A DNA stretch of 64,000 nucleotides from Ignavibacteriota bacterium (GTDB lineage Bacteria; Bacteroidota; Ignavibacteria; UBA10030; UBA6906): NCBI GenBank assembly GCA_016707525.1, contig JADJHP010000004.1, positions 248,001-312,000 on the forward strand, written 5' to 3'. The stretch's first letter is position 1. Each line of letters starts with the position of its first letter. Shown here piece by piece: positions 32,574 to 41,134 of the stretch. The notes under the pieces are model-generated. The model saw only the letters and a program-made list of their open reading frames with translations, ran no database searches and had not been told where the DNA came from. A program made the position numbers and the translations under genes.

Positions 32574-33389
32574 ATGTACACCATCCCCCGCGGCACAGCG
32601 GTCATTACCGGGGCATCGTCCGGCATCGGAGCCGTCTTCGCCCGCAGGCTGGCGGCACGGGGCCACGATCTCCTCTTGCATGGCCGTCGGGAACCGCTTC
32701 TTGCGGCGTTGTGCCAGGAACTCTCCGCGAAGCATGGGATCCATGCATCGTACGTCCTCGCGGAACTTTCCCAGGAGGCCGGTGTGCACACCGTGGAAGA
32801 ACGGATCAGGGCAGTCCCGGACCTTGCGGTCCTCGTCAATAATGCCGGATCCGGCTCGCTCGGAAACTTCACCGAAGAAGCCCTCGATGAGCATGCGGCA
32901 CTCATTCACACCCACGTCCTTGCGGCGGTACGCTTCATGCATGCGGCGCTCGCCGGCATGCGCACACGGAACGCAGGGGCGATCATCAATGTGTCGTCGG
33001 TCGCAGGATTCATGATCGGCCCGCGCAATGCCGCCTATTGCGCCTCCAAAGCATTCCTGACGAGCTTCACGGAGTCGCTGCACCTGGAATTGCACGGGAC
33101 CGGGATCCATCTGCAGGCGCTGTGCCCGGGATTCACCATCTCGGATTTCCACGCACGGCTCGGGTACGATACGTCGGGGGATTTCTTCAAGAAATTCATG
33201 ACGGCGGAGGAGGTGGTCGACCAGTCGTTGCGGGCCCTCGAACGGGGGAAGGTGGTCTGTGTCACCGGCGCAAAATACCGGTTCGGGCTCCTTTTCATCC
33301 CACGGTTCGTTCCGCGGCGGGTGTTCTACTGGCTGGTGCGGGTGACGAGGGACGCAAAGTGGCTGCGGCACAGAAGGAAGAAGAATTAG
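32574..33389 (+). CDS. Short-chain dehydrogenase/reductase
   Basis: 271 residues from ATG 32574; the frame is open further upstream inside the M1 gene but that part is a shadow. Classical SDR: TGASSGIG cofactor loop (residues 12-19), LVNNAGSG, catalytic Ser in INVSSVAG, YCASK (Y-x-x-x-K), and PGFTISDFHA. The long C-terminal part with a hydrophobic/basic end (VFYWLVRVTRDAKWLRHRRKKN) resembles the DltE/YdfG-like or 'SDR family NAD(P)-dependent' lipid-associated group. Substrate unknown. Co-transcribed with the M1 gene. Confidence 0.9.
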   Translation: MYTIPRGTAVITGASSGIGAVFARRLAARGHDLLLHGRREPLLAALCQELSAKHGIHASYVLAELSQEAGVHTVEERIRAVPDLAVLVNNAGSGSLGNFTEEALDEHAALIHTHVLAAVRFMHAALAGMRTRNAGAIINVSSVAGFMIGPRNAAYCASKAFLTSFTESLHLELHGTGIHLQALCPGFTISDFHARLGYDTSGDFFKKFMTAEEVVDQSLRALERGKVVCVTGAKYRFGLLFIPRFVPRRVFYWLVRVTRDAKWLRHRRKKN

Positions 33390-33393
33390 CCAA

Positions 33394-33431
33394 CAACAAA
33401 AAGGGAACGAGGCATCTCTCCTCGTTCCCTT
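33394..33431 (-). terminator. Intrinsic terminator of the M16/ABC/M28 operon
   Basis: On the minus strand AAGGGAACGAGG, 7-nt loop, CCTCGTTCCCTT, then TTTG: a 12-bp perfect stem. It lies 41 nt after the stop at 33472 and just after the convergent SDR stop, so it can act on both strands, but only the minus side has T residues. Confidence 0.85.
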
Positions 33432-33471
33432 CCGCCACTCTCCGCGGTCCGATCGACCGCAGGTATGCCGC

Positions 33472-35544
33472 TTACTTCCCTGCCGGCTTCACGAACAACG
33501 AATCCGCCACGCCGCCATTCACCGTGCACTTGTCCACGGTGAGGATGAACGTCGTCCCCATGACGGTCTGCTCGTTCTTGGTCGGAATCATCACGCCGCC
33601 GAACGCCTTGTAGTCGCTCAGGTCGGTCACCTGCTCCACCGGCCCACGGGGGGTATTCTTCACGGACGCTTCACGCACCTTCAGGAAATCCTTCACATCG
33701 AAGTAGTGCCGCGAGACGCTCCCCGACTTCGTCGTCAGCGTCACCTCGTAGCATTCCTTTCCCTTCACTTCCTTCCGGCCTGTCACTTCGGCCTTCACGC
33801 CGAACGCAGCCAGGGCGCCGTAGGATTCGATCGGCGCTTCTTTCTGAATGTCCTCGAGTTCCTCTCCCGCAAGGTCTTTCGACCCCATCGGGGACGACGT
33901 CCAGCCGGCCGTGCCGTTGAACACCTGCTTCTGGACCATGCCCATCATCGCCACTTCCTGATACAGGCTGGCGGGCGAGCGCTGAATGGTCCTGATCTTC
34001 ATGTCCATCTCCTGGATCTTCCCGCTTACCTCGATGGTCCGGTCCTTGATGGCGGCATACTTCGCCGCTCCGCCGGTCCGCTCGATGAACTTCGCGAAGA
34101 TCTGGTCCGCGGTCAACGTCACCGGGGCAGCGGCCTTTTCAGCGACAGGACCGCCCTCTTCATCATACAGCCGGACAGGCCCGAACGCGGCGAGTTTCTC
34201 CTTCACCTCCCGGCCTGAACCGACCACCGCCACCAGCATCTTATCAGGTGCAAGGTACTGGCGTGCCACACGCTGGACATCCTGCGGGGTCACCGCTGCA
34301 ACGCGCTGCAGATAGGTACGGTAATGGTCCTTCGGCAAATTGTAGCGCTCGATGTCGATCGCATAGCCCGCCACGTCCTCCGCCTTCTCGAGGCTCTGAA
34401 CGAACGCGCCGCTCATGGCGTTCTTCGCGCGGTCCAACTCGACCCCCTCCACCGCTTCGTCACGGATACGGTTCAACTCGTAGAAGATCTCGGTGATCGC
34501 ACTGTCGGTAACGCTATTGCGCACGGAGGTCTGCGCCGTGAAATAGCCGACCAGTTCATCCGGGCCGGCAGCACTATACGCACCATAGGTGTAGGAGTGC
34601 TTTTCACGGAGATTGATGAAGAGCCGGGAAATTCCGCCGCCGAGGACCTTGTTCATGACGGTGACCGGCATGACATCAGGCGAAGTACGGGGAAGGGTGA
34701 TGGTCTGGCCGACACGGATGGCCGACTGCACCGCACTGGAACGGTCCACGAGTGCCACCGCGCGTTGATCAAGCGGTTTCACGGCCGGGTACACCGGCTT
34801 GGGGACCGTGCCCTTCTTCCATGCACCGAAGTTCTTCTTCACGAGTGCCATCACCTGATCCCTCTGCACATCGCCGACCACCGCGAGGATCACGGCATTC
34901 GGCACGAACCAGGTCTTGTACACCTTCTGGCATGCGGCCCGGGTGATCCGGCCGATCGATTGTTCGCTCTCCACTTCCCCGTACGGATGTTTGTCACCGT
35001 ACAGGATCCGCTTGCGAAGGAGGCTCACGATGGCATCGGGTTCGGACTTGCGCGCCTTGAGGCCCGACTGTGTCTGCATCACGAGCTTCTGCAGCTCTGC
35101 CTGCGGGAACGACGGGCGGAGGGTGACATCCGCAACGAGGTCGAACAATTTCTCGATGTTGCGCGAGAGGCCGCTGGCATCCACGCTCAGACCACTGGCA
35201 CCCAGCGTGGCACCGATCCGGTCCACTTCTTCATCCAACTGGTCCTTGGACCGCTTGGTGGTCCCGGCACGCATGAGCTGGCCGGTCAGATCGACAACAC
35301 CTGCCATCTCCTTCTCGAGGATCGGTGGCGCGTCGACGAGCAGACGGATCGCGACCGTCGGCAATTCATGGTTCTGAACGACGATGATGCGCATGCCATT
35401 CGCGGTGGTGATGACGTCATAGTCCGGGAATGCGGTCGCGGGCGCAGGGCCCGGACCGGGAATGATGCTCCGGTCCAATTGCGCATCGGCCCGTCCTGCT
35501 GCGAGCACCAGGACGGCAAGCAGTACTGCAAGAGTGGTTCTCAT
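33472..35544 (-). CDS. M16-like peptidase subunit without zinc motif, fused to a LolA-like C-terminal domain
   Basis: 690 residues; ATG 35544 is favoured (AAGGAG 8 nt upstream) over ATG 35550. Signal peptide MRTTLAVLLAVLVLAAGRADA. Two M16 lobes (about 35-500) are clear (YGDKHPYGEVESEQSIGRITRA, VGDVQRDQVMALVKKNFG, YTYGAYSAAGP), but the HxxEH site is replaced by GVVDLTGQLMRAG, so this is the non-catalytic partner type. Residues about 510-690 form a separate domain (IFAKFIERTGGAAKYAAIKDRTIEVSG, YQEVAMMGMVQKQVFNG, HYFDVKDFLKVRE), resembling LolA/outer-membrane lipoprotein-sorting beta sheets. Preceded 12 nt by the catalytic M16 gene. Last gene of the operon. Confidence 0.88.
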   Translation of the reverse strand: MRTTLAVLLAVLVLAAGRADAQLDRSIIPGPGPAPATAFPDYDVITTANGMRIIVVQNHELPTVAIRLLVDAPPILEKEMAGVVDLTGQLMRAGTTKRSKDQLDEEVDRIGATLGASGLSVDASGLSRNIEKLFDLVADVTLRPSFPQAELQKLVMQTQSGLKARKSEPDAIVSLLRKRILYGDKHPYGEVESEQSIGRITRAACQKVYKTWFVPNAVILAVVGDVQRDQVMALVKKNFGAWKKGTVPKPVYPAVKPLDQRAVALVDRSSAVQSAIRVGQTITLPRTSPDVMPVTVMNKVLGGGISRLFINLREKHSYTYGAYSAAGPDELVGYFTAQTSVRNSVTDSAITEIFYELNRIRDEAVEGVELDRAKNAMSGAFVQSLEKAEDVAGYAIDIERYNLPKDHYRTYLQRVAAVTPQDVQRVARQYLAPDKMLVAVVGSGREVKEKLAAFGPVRLYDEEGGPVAEKAAAPVTLTADQIFAKFIERTGGAAKYAAIKDRTIEVSGKIQEMDMKIRTIQRSPASLYQEVAMMGMVQKQVFNGTAGWTSSPMGSKDLAGEELEDIQKEAPIESYGALAAFGVKAEVTGRKEVKGKECYEVTLTTKSGSVSRHYFDVKDFLKVREASVKNTPRGPVEQVTDLSDYKAFGGVMIPTKNEQTVMGTTFILTVDKCTVNGGVADSLFVKPAGK

Positions 35545-35556
35545 GGTCATGGCTCC

Positions 35557-36876
35557 TTACTGTCCTTGCGCTTTGGGAAGGTAATAGAGAACGGTGCGAC
35601 TCTCCGGGGCGAGATACTGTTGCGCTACCCGGCGAATGTCCTCACGCGTGACCTTCATGTAGCGCGCAAGCTCAGTGTTGACGAGATTCGCATCCCCGTA
35701 GAAGAGATGGTACATTGCCAATTCAACGGCCTTACCCTGCACCGAGGAGTTCTTTTGAATGAAATCGGATTCACGCTGATTGCGGATCTTCTGGAATTCG
35801 GCTTCGGTGATCAGGTCCTTCTGTACGCGCTCGATCTCCTGCTGGATCGTCTTCTCCACTTCCGGAAGGGTCTTGCCGAAGTTCGCGATGGCGAGGGCCA
35901 GGAACAGTCCCGGATCCTCAAGGCTCAACGGAATGGATTGCACCACCACCGCCAGCTTATCCTTGTCCACGAGGCGCTTGGTCAGGCGCGAGCTTTCGCC
36001 GCCGGAGAGCAATGTCGTGAGCATGCTCAATGCATAGTAGTCATCCGTTCCCTGTGCGGGCATGTGATAGGCGAGGATCACGGCCGGGAGCTGGATGTTG
36101 TCGTACACGGTGTCGCGGACCTGCACCGTCTGGGGCGGCTCCACCTCTTTCGGGCGGACGATCGGCGCTTCACCACGCGGGATCCCGCCGTAGTACTTCG
36201 CCACCAGTTCCTTCGCGTGGGCGATATCGATGTCGCCGGCGATCACGAGGCATGCGTTGTTGGGGACGTAGAAGTGCTTGTAGAACTGGCGGAATTCGTC
36301 GATCCCTGCTTTATCGATGTACTGGGCCGACCCGATCGGGGTCCAGCGGTAGGGATGGACCTTGAACGAGTGCGACATTGTCTGCTCGAGGATCGATCCA
36401 TACGGGCGGTTCTCCAACCCCTGCTTCCTCTCCTCCTTCACGACGCCGCGCTGGGTCTCGACGCCCACGGAATCGATCTTGAGGTCAAGCATGCGGCCTG
36501 ACTCCATCCACATCACCAGTTCCAGCTGGTTCGCCGGGACCGTGATGTAATAGATGGTCTGGTCGAAGCTCGTGCTGGCGTTCAATTCTCCACCGGCGTT
36601 CTGCACCATCTTGAAGAATTCGCCGCGACCGATATGCGGCGTCCCTTCGAACATGAGATGTTCGAAGAAGTGGGCGAAGCCCGTCCGGTCTGCCTGTTCG
36701 TTCTTCGAACCGACATGAGAGACGAGGGCGTGGGGAACGATGGGAGCCGACTTGTCCTGATGCAGGATCACGTGCAGCCCATTCGGGAGCTCGTACTGCT
36801 CGAACTGGATATTGACCTGCCCGAAAGCGGCGGCCGATACCAGCGTGAGAAGCGCGAAGAGATACAGGGTCTTCAC
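35557..36876 (-). CDS. M16-family zinc peptidase (catalytic subunit), periplasmic
   Basis: 439 residues from GTG 36876: it has a perfect SD (AAGGAGG, 6 nt spacing) and opens a signal peptide KTLYLFALLTLVSAAAFG; the longer ATG frame at 36933 would overlap the ABC permease's end without an SD. Inverted zinc motif H-F-F-E-H in FAHFFEHLMFEGTPH near residue 57 with the distal Glu in GVVKEERKQGLENRPYG (about 130). The C-lobe shows DIDIAHAKELVAKYYGGIPRG. Acts with the following inactive partner as an alpha/beta MPP-like pair. Substrates of such pairs are unfolded peptides. Part of the operon with an ABC exporter and an M28 peptidase. Confidence 0.93.
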   Translation of the reverse strand: MKTLYLFALLTLVSAAAFGQVNIQFEQYELPNGLHVILHQDKSAPIVPHALVSHVGSKNEQADRTGFAHFFEHLMFEGTPHIGRGEFFKMVQNAGGELNASTSFDQTIYYITVPANQLELVMWMESGRMLDLKIDSVGVETQRGVVKEERKQGLENRPYGSILEQTMSHSFKVHPYRWTPIGSAQYIDKAGIDEFRQFYKHFYVPNNACLVIAGDIDIAHAKELVAKYYGGIPRGEAPIVRPKEVEPPQTVQVRDTVYDNIQLPAVILAYHMPAQGTDDYYALSMLTTLLSGGESSRLTKRLVDKDKLAVVVQSIPLSLEDPGLFLALAIANFGKTLPEVEKTIQQEIERVQKDLITEAEFQKIRNQRESDFIQKNSSVQGKAVELAMYHLFYGDANLVNTELARYMKVTREDIRRVAQQYLAPESRTVLYYLPKAQGQ

Positions 36877-36911
36877 TGCTGCCTCCTTATGATAGATAGT
36901 ATTCATGTGCA

Positions 36912-37982
36912 TTATTCCCACCGGAACAGCCATACGGCCAGGCCGATGCTGACGGGTGCCCAGATGCCCAGCCCGATCAACTGCGGCATGATGTCTGCTA
37001 CACCTGCACCATCGATGGCCACCGCGCGCATGGCATCGGCGAGATGCGTCAGCGGGAAGACCCCCGTGATGACCCGCACCACCTCCGGGAGGTTCGATCG
37101 GCTGAAGAACACGCCGGACAACAGGAGCATGGGCAGGGTGAGCGCGTTGGCCATCGGAGGCACCTGATCCTCCGTGCGCGCCAGACCGGCGATCGCGAAA
37201 CCCATCGCGAGGAACACCGTGGTACCGAGTATCGCAACGCCCAGCAGGAGCATCGCGTTGCCGATGAAATGGACATGCAGGACATAGACCCCGAAGACCA
37301 GCATGAGGGCGATCTGCGCGACGACCACGACGAGCCGGCTGAGCACCTGTGCCGTGATGAACTCCCGGGGTTGCAGTGGGGTCACTTTCAGACGGCGGAG
37401 AATGCCGCGACGTTTGAGCGTCACGAATGCGAACGCCACACCGAAGATGCCGAGCTGCATGATCGACATCGACAACACGCCCGGGAGAAGAAAATCCACA
37501 TAGGTCAGATTGCGCACGGTCACGGCACGTACATCCAGTGTCGTGCGGTGGAGGCTGTCCGCCCGCGCAAACACGGCATCATCCATGACTTTCTGAACGA
37601 TCAGTGTGCCCAGCTGCGTCTCACGTGGCTTGGCCTCCCGATCGGCCAGCACCGTCAGGCGTGAGGCTCCATCCTTCCCGTAGTCCGCGGGGATGATGAC
37701 GAGAAGATCGCGTTCGCCGGCCATCAACTGCGCACGCTCTGCCTCTTCCGTGCCTTCATGGACCTCCAGTGCCGAAACATGACGGAACCGCTCGACGATC
37801 GGGACGCCTGCAGGGCCCGCGGCATTGACGACGCCCAGATGCATCGTGCCGACACCATCGAACCGTATGAAGCCGAAGAGTCCCAGCAGCAGCAACGGGA
37901 AGAAGAATGCCCAGATGACGGTCTCTTTCTGACGGAGGTACATCTTCAGGGATGCAACGGTCATGATCCAGGTCAGCTTCAT
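36912..37982 (-). CDS. ABC-2 type transporter permease
   Basis: 356 residues. TM1 (VIWAFFFPLLLLGLFGFI, about 22-40), a large periplasmic loop (about 45-165), then five TM helices with the ABC-2 motif region VDFLLPGVLSMSIMQLGIFGVAFAFVTLKRRGILRRLKVTPL and LPMLLLSGVFFSRSNLPEVVRVITGVFPLTHLADAMR. This is the DrrB/YhgE-like export class. Its start overlaps the ATPase stop by 4 bp. Substrate unknown; the neighbours (M16 pair, M28) point to peptides or to envelope components. Confidence 0.9.
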   Translation of the reverse strand: MKLTWIMTVASLKMYLRQKETVIWAFFFPLLLLGLFGFIRFDGVGTMHLGVVNAAGPAGVPIVERFRHVSALEVHEGTEEAERAQLMAGERDLLVIIPADYGKDGASRLTVLADREAKPRETQLGTLIVQKVMDDAVFARADSLHRTTLDVRAVTVRNLTYVDFLLPGVLSMSIMQLGIFGVAFAFVTLKRRGILRRLKVTPLQPREFITAQVLSRLVVVVAQIALMLVFGVYVLHVHFIGNAMLLLGVAILGTTVFLAMGFAIAGLARTEDQVPPMANALTLPMLLLSGVFFSRSNLPEVVRVITGVFPLTHLADAMRAVAIDGAGVADIMPQLIGLGIWAPVSIGLAVWLFRWE

Positions 37983-38764
37983 TCGTCGTCCCTCAGAGAA
38001 TGTCCGGTAAGAGAAAGAAAGACATCCTCGAGATTCGCGAGCGCGTGCGAGCGTTCGCGGGAGAATCCACTATCGACCAGTTTCTGGACAAGCACACGTG
38101 GTGTATCCAATGCGATGATCTTCCCCCGGTCCATGATCGCCACGCGGTCACACAGCTCCTCCGCCTCCTCCATATAATGCGTCGTCAGGACGATCGTCTT
38201 CCCCTCGCCCCTGATGCGCTGGATCACTCCCCAGAGATGACGGCGTGCCTGTGGATCGAGGCCCGTGGTGGGTTCGTCCAGGAACAGCACCGCGGGATCA
38301 TTCACCAATGCGAGCGCAACGGAGAAGCGCTGTTTCTGGCCACCCGACAGTTGGGCCGGATATGATGCTGCACGGTCGGCCAGATCGACCTCGTCCAGGT
38401 ACCGGATGGGATCGATCGTTCTCCCGTAGAAGTCCGCGAAGAGCACCAGGAGCTCGCGCAGTGTCAGCCGGTCGAAGAAGGATGTGGATTGCAGCTGTAC
38501 GCCGATCATCTGCTTGACGTCCATCGGGGAGCGGCGGATATCGACGCCATTCACGATCACCTGTCCGCCGTCCGGCTCCCGCAACGTCTCGATCATCTCG
38601 AGCGTGGTCGTCTTGCCGGCACCGTTCGGACCGAGGATACCGAAGATCTCCTGCCTGCCGACATGGAAACTGACGCTCTCCACGGCGACGAGGTCGCCGT
38701 ACTTCTTGTGCAACTGATCAACGATCAGGATCGGATCGTGCATCACCGTCTGCTGCGTGGTCAT
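37979..38764 (-). CDS. ABC transporter ATP-binding protein
   Basis: 261 residues. Walker A GPNGAGKTT (about 42), Q-loop QLQSTSFF, signature LSGGQKQR, Walker B AVLFLDEPTTGLD, H-loop LTTHYMEEAE. Closest by pattern to the DrrA/NatA group that drives ABC-2 permeases. The C-terminus ends TGHSLRDDE, running into the permease start (ATGA overlap). The M28 stop lies 9 nt upstream. The ATG at 38743 (MHDPILIVDQLHKKYG) is a possible shorter start. Confidence 0.94.
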   Translation of the reverse strand: MTTQQTVMHDPILIVDQLHKKYGDLVAVESVSFHVGRQEIFGILGPNGAGKTTTLEMIETLREPDGGQVIVNGVDIRRSPMDVKQMIGVQLQSTSFFDRLTLRELLVLFADFYGRTIDPIRYLDEVDLADRAASYPAQLSGGQKQRFSVALALVNDPAVLFLDEPTTGLDPQARRHLWGVIQRIRGEGKTIVLTTHYMEEAEELCDRVAIMDRGKIIALDTPRVLVQKLVDSGFSRERSHALANLEDVFLSLTGHSLRDDE

Positions 38765-38773
38765 CCGGATACC

Positions 38774-40726
38774 TTACTCCCCTCCTGGTGCATGCAGGGT
38801 GTCCCTGCGGGTCACGGTCATGCGGGTACGCACGGTCGTGCCGGGTGCAGAGAGACGCACGGGCACCGCGAGCGTATCATAGGTCACCTCGAGAGACTCG
38901 GTCACGGTCTGTCCGCGTGCAACACGCAGCGCGACCGGGATACGCAGCGGGAGTTCCGGGAACGCATACCAGCTGAACACGCCCGTGGTTTCGGTCGATC
39001 CCAGATCGCGCCGGCGGCTGCCTTGTGCCCACGGCGAAGTGACGGTGACGGGCTTGTCACTGTGATAGCGCAACTCCACGCTCACCGGCCGCACGCTACC
39101 GTCGAGGTCGACGACCCTCTTGATCTGCACGAGCGAATCCGGACGTGCCGAATCGGGCAGGACCGCGGTGGTCTGATCATACCCGAGCCACCCCTCCGGC
39201 AGAGCCCCGGGGAAGCTGCGCTCCAGCACCTGCGCGGCGATCACCTCTGTGGTCATTCCGCCGTCCAGACTCACCGTGAGCCCATCCACTCCTTCAGAAC
39301 CTGTCATGTGCACTGCGGACGAATCCGCGCCGAGCGTCAGCTTCTGCTCGATCCGCACGATCGGCTGCCAGGCGCCGTCATAGACCGTCGTGAACACGAG
39401 GGCCCCGGACAGGAGAATGAACAGTCCGCAGAGGATCAGGCCGGAACGGCCGGAGCGGAACCGCCGCAACGCGAAGACGTCGCGGTCGGAAGAACGATGG
39501 ACCGCGGCCAGGCCGTACACGAACGGCAGCGACATGAGTCCGAAGCCCAGGATATAGAGCACGTCGGGCAGCACGAGATTGCGAAATGCGTTTTCGTACG
39601 TCGATCCACTCATGAGCCGGAGAAAAAGCGTCAGGGGTTCGACAAAGACCAGGCGCGCGGGGAGGTACAGCGCCACCAGCGACGCACCCGCTTTGAACCA
39701 GACCGGGCGGATCAGCACGGCGAGGGAGATCCAGAACAGGGGCCACGCCGTGTAGAGCGCGATCTCCGGATTCGCCATGAGTGAGCCGAACCATCCACCG
39801 AACATCAGGATGAAGAACCGGACGAACAAGGGGAAGGGATCGGTGCCGATGCGCCACCGCGAAACCACTCTGAGGGACAACCAGAGTCCGAGCAGCCCGC
39901 CGAGCAGTGCCAGCAGTGTGAATGCCGGGAAGTTGTTCACCCACGGATATCGGTATCCCTTGATCGCGCCCAGCAGGGTCTCCGGGAGCCAGACACATGC
40001 CTGCACAACGAACGCGATGACCGCCAACTTCAGCCCCGACCATGAAGGCTCGGCGCTGCGGTCCTTGAGTCTCTTCCGACGGAGTGTATTGAATGCGACA
40101 ACGGACAGGATGACCGCGATCGCGGAGAGGGCGTACATGATCTCATGCGAAAGGAAGAACAGGTGCCCGGCGAACTGCAGGAGATAGTACTTCTCGGTCG
40201 TGCGCGACGGTACGCCGGCGTCGAAGCGCTCGACCAATCCGAGAACCAGAGAGCCGGAGCGCTCCAGCCCGGAGCTGTCGAAGGTGGCCAGGTTGTCGAG
40301 GGGCGAATGGATCGGGTAGCCAATATCCGAGGTGAAGTCGATCGCCGGGATCCCCTTCTCGAGGAAGGGCATATGGTCCGATCCGGTCCCCCCGGGGGTC
40401 GACGAATTCAACGTCGCCATGTGCGTGAGGTAGCGGAGATCGCCGTCATTGCGCTGGGCGTTGTAGATCTCCTGTGCTGCCTCAGGAAGCCACCGGGGCG
40501 CGCTCACCTGGAACGCGGCATCAGGGTCGAGCTCGAAATACGATGCGCCGTCGGCCATGTCGATCTGCAGCATCAGATCGACGCTGTCAAGCTGCGGGAA
40601 GTGATCGACGAACCACGTGCTTCCCTGCAGCCCTTCCTCTTCGCCGCCGAAGCAGGCGAACACGATCGTCGATCGTAGTCCGCGCTCGCCCAGGACCCGC
40701 GCGAGTTCGATCACGCACGCGGCACC
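38774..40726 (-). CDS. M28 membrane peptidase, C-terminal catalytic end plus multi-TM part (after frameshift)
   Basis: Continues the peptidase begun at 41108. From GAACVIELARVL it supplies the remaining M28 residues: catalytic/zinc Glu pair in CFGGEEEGLQG, Asp in LQIDMADG, His in GTGSDHMPFLEKGIPAIDF. After residue about 330 come some eight TM helices (HEIMYALSAIAVILSVVAF, FPAFTLLALLGGLLGLWLSL, YLPARLVFVEPL and others), then a beta-rich tail of about 200 residues (VRIEQKLTLGADSSAVHM ... LHAPGGE). The order peptidase, multi-TM, beta domain is that of ER metallopeptidase 1 (Fxna) rather than of small secreted M28 aminopeptidases. Confidence 0.85.
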   Translation of the reverse strand, partial: GAACVIELARVLGERGLRSTIVFACFGGEEEGLQGSTWFVDHFPQLDSVDLMLQIDMADGASYFELDPDAAFQVSAPRWLPEAAQEIYNAQRNDGDLRYLTHMATLNSSTPGGTGSDHMPFLEKGIPAIDFTSDIGYPIHSPLDNLATFDSSGLERSGSLVLGLVERFDAGVPSRTTEKYYLLQFAGHLFFLSHEIMYALSAIAVILSVVAFNTLRRKRLKDRSAEPSWSGLKLAVIAFVVQACVWLPETLLGAIKGYRYPWVNNFPAFTLLALLGGLLGLWLSLRVVSRWRIGTDPFPLFVRFFILMFGGWFGSLMANPEIALYTAWPLFWISLAVLIRPVWFKAGASLVALYLPARLVFVEPLTLFLRLMSGSTYENAFRNLVLPDVLYILGFGLMSLPFVYGLAAVHRSSDRDVFALRRFRSGRSGLILCGLFILLSGALVFTTVYDGAWQPIVRIEQKLTLGADSSAVHMTGSEGVDGLTVSLDGGMTTEVIAAQVLERSFPGALPEGWLGYDQTTAVLPDSARPDSLVQIKRVVDLDGSVRPVSVELRYHSDKPVTVTSPWAQGSRRRDLGSTETTGVFSWYAFPELPLRIPVALRVARGQTVTESLEVTYDTLAVPVRLSAPGTTVRTRMTVTRRDTLHAPGGE

Positions 40727-41108
40727 CGGAGCCATCGTCATTGGCACCGGGCACATCCGGTGCGGAGGAATCTATGTGGCCGCCGATGACAATGATACGG
40801 CCACTCGAGCCCTTCAGCACGCCGACCGCAATGCCGCTGGTCGTGTTCACACCCTTCGGCGTTGTCATCGGCATCACGTACGCGGTATCGCATCCCGCCG
40901 CAACGAACGAACTCTCGGCGAATGCGAGCGCACGTTGCTCCGCCGGGGATCCCATCGGGCGCGGACCGATCTCACCGGCAAGGGTCCGGAGGGTCGCATA
41001 GGCGCGTGCACCGGAAAACCCTTCCGCGGAAGCGGATCGGGCCGGCAGACAGAGGGAAAGGAATGAAAGCAGGAAGACAGTGATGGGGACGTGCATACAC
41101 CGGTTCAT
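40727..41108 (-). CDS. M28 membrane peptidase, N-terminal part (before frameshift)
   Basis: Starts at ATG 41108 (MNRCMHVPITVFLLSFLSLC; ATG 41096 is an alternative), 26 nt after the adenosyltransferase gene. Signal peptide, then ARAYATLRTLAGEIGPRPMGSPAEQ, a typical M28 N-terminus, VIGGHIDSS (first zinc His) and GANDDGSG (bridging Asp). The frame breaks at minus-strand TCCGGGTGCC: removal of one G of the GGG (40725-40727) joins DDGSG to AACVIELAR as M28 requires. Joined length about 777 residues. Without repair the frame runs into an unrelated tail ending at 40587. Confidence 0.85.
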
Positions 41109-41120
41109 ACGGAACCGGTG
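41098..41120. promoter_or_regulatory. Perfect inverted repeat over the M28 start codon
   Basis: CACCGGTTC, 5 nt, GAACCGGTG: a 9-bp stem that includes the ATG at 41108 in its loop region. In the mRNA it would occlude initiation, which fits coupling to translation of the upstream gene ending at 41135. Confidence 0.5.
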
Positions 41121-41134
41121 CCTCAGGGTTGCGG

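Noticed and set aside
34324..36501. 725-codon plus-strand open frame
   Set aside because: Lies opposite two well supported M16 genes and has the His/Arg/Leu/Asp composition of a reverse-strand shadow.
36877..36933. ATG 36933 as start of the catalytic M16 gene
   Set aside because: No SD and overlaps the end of the ABC permease; GTG 36876 has AAGGAGG and opens the signal peptide.
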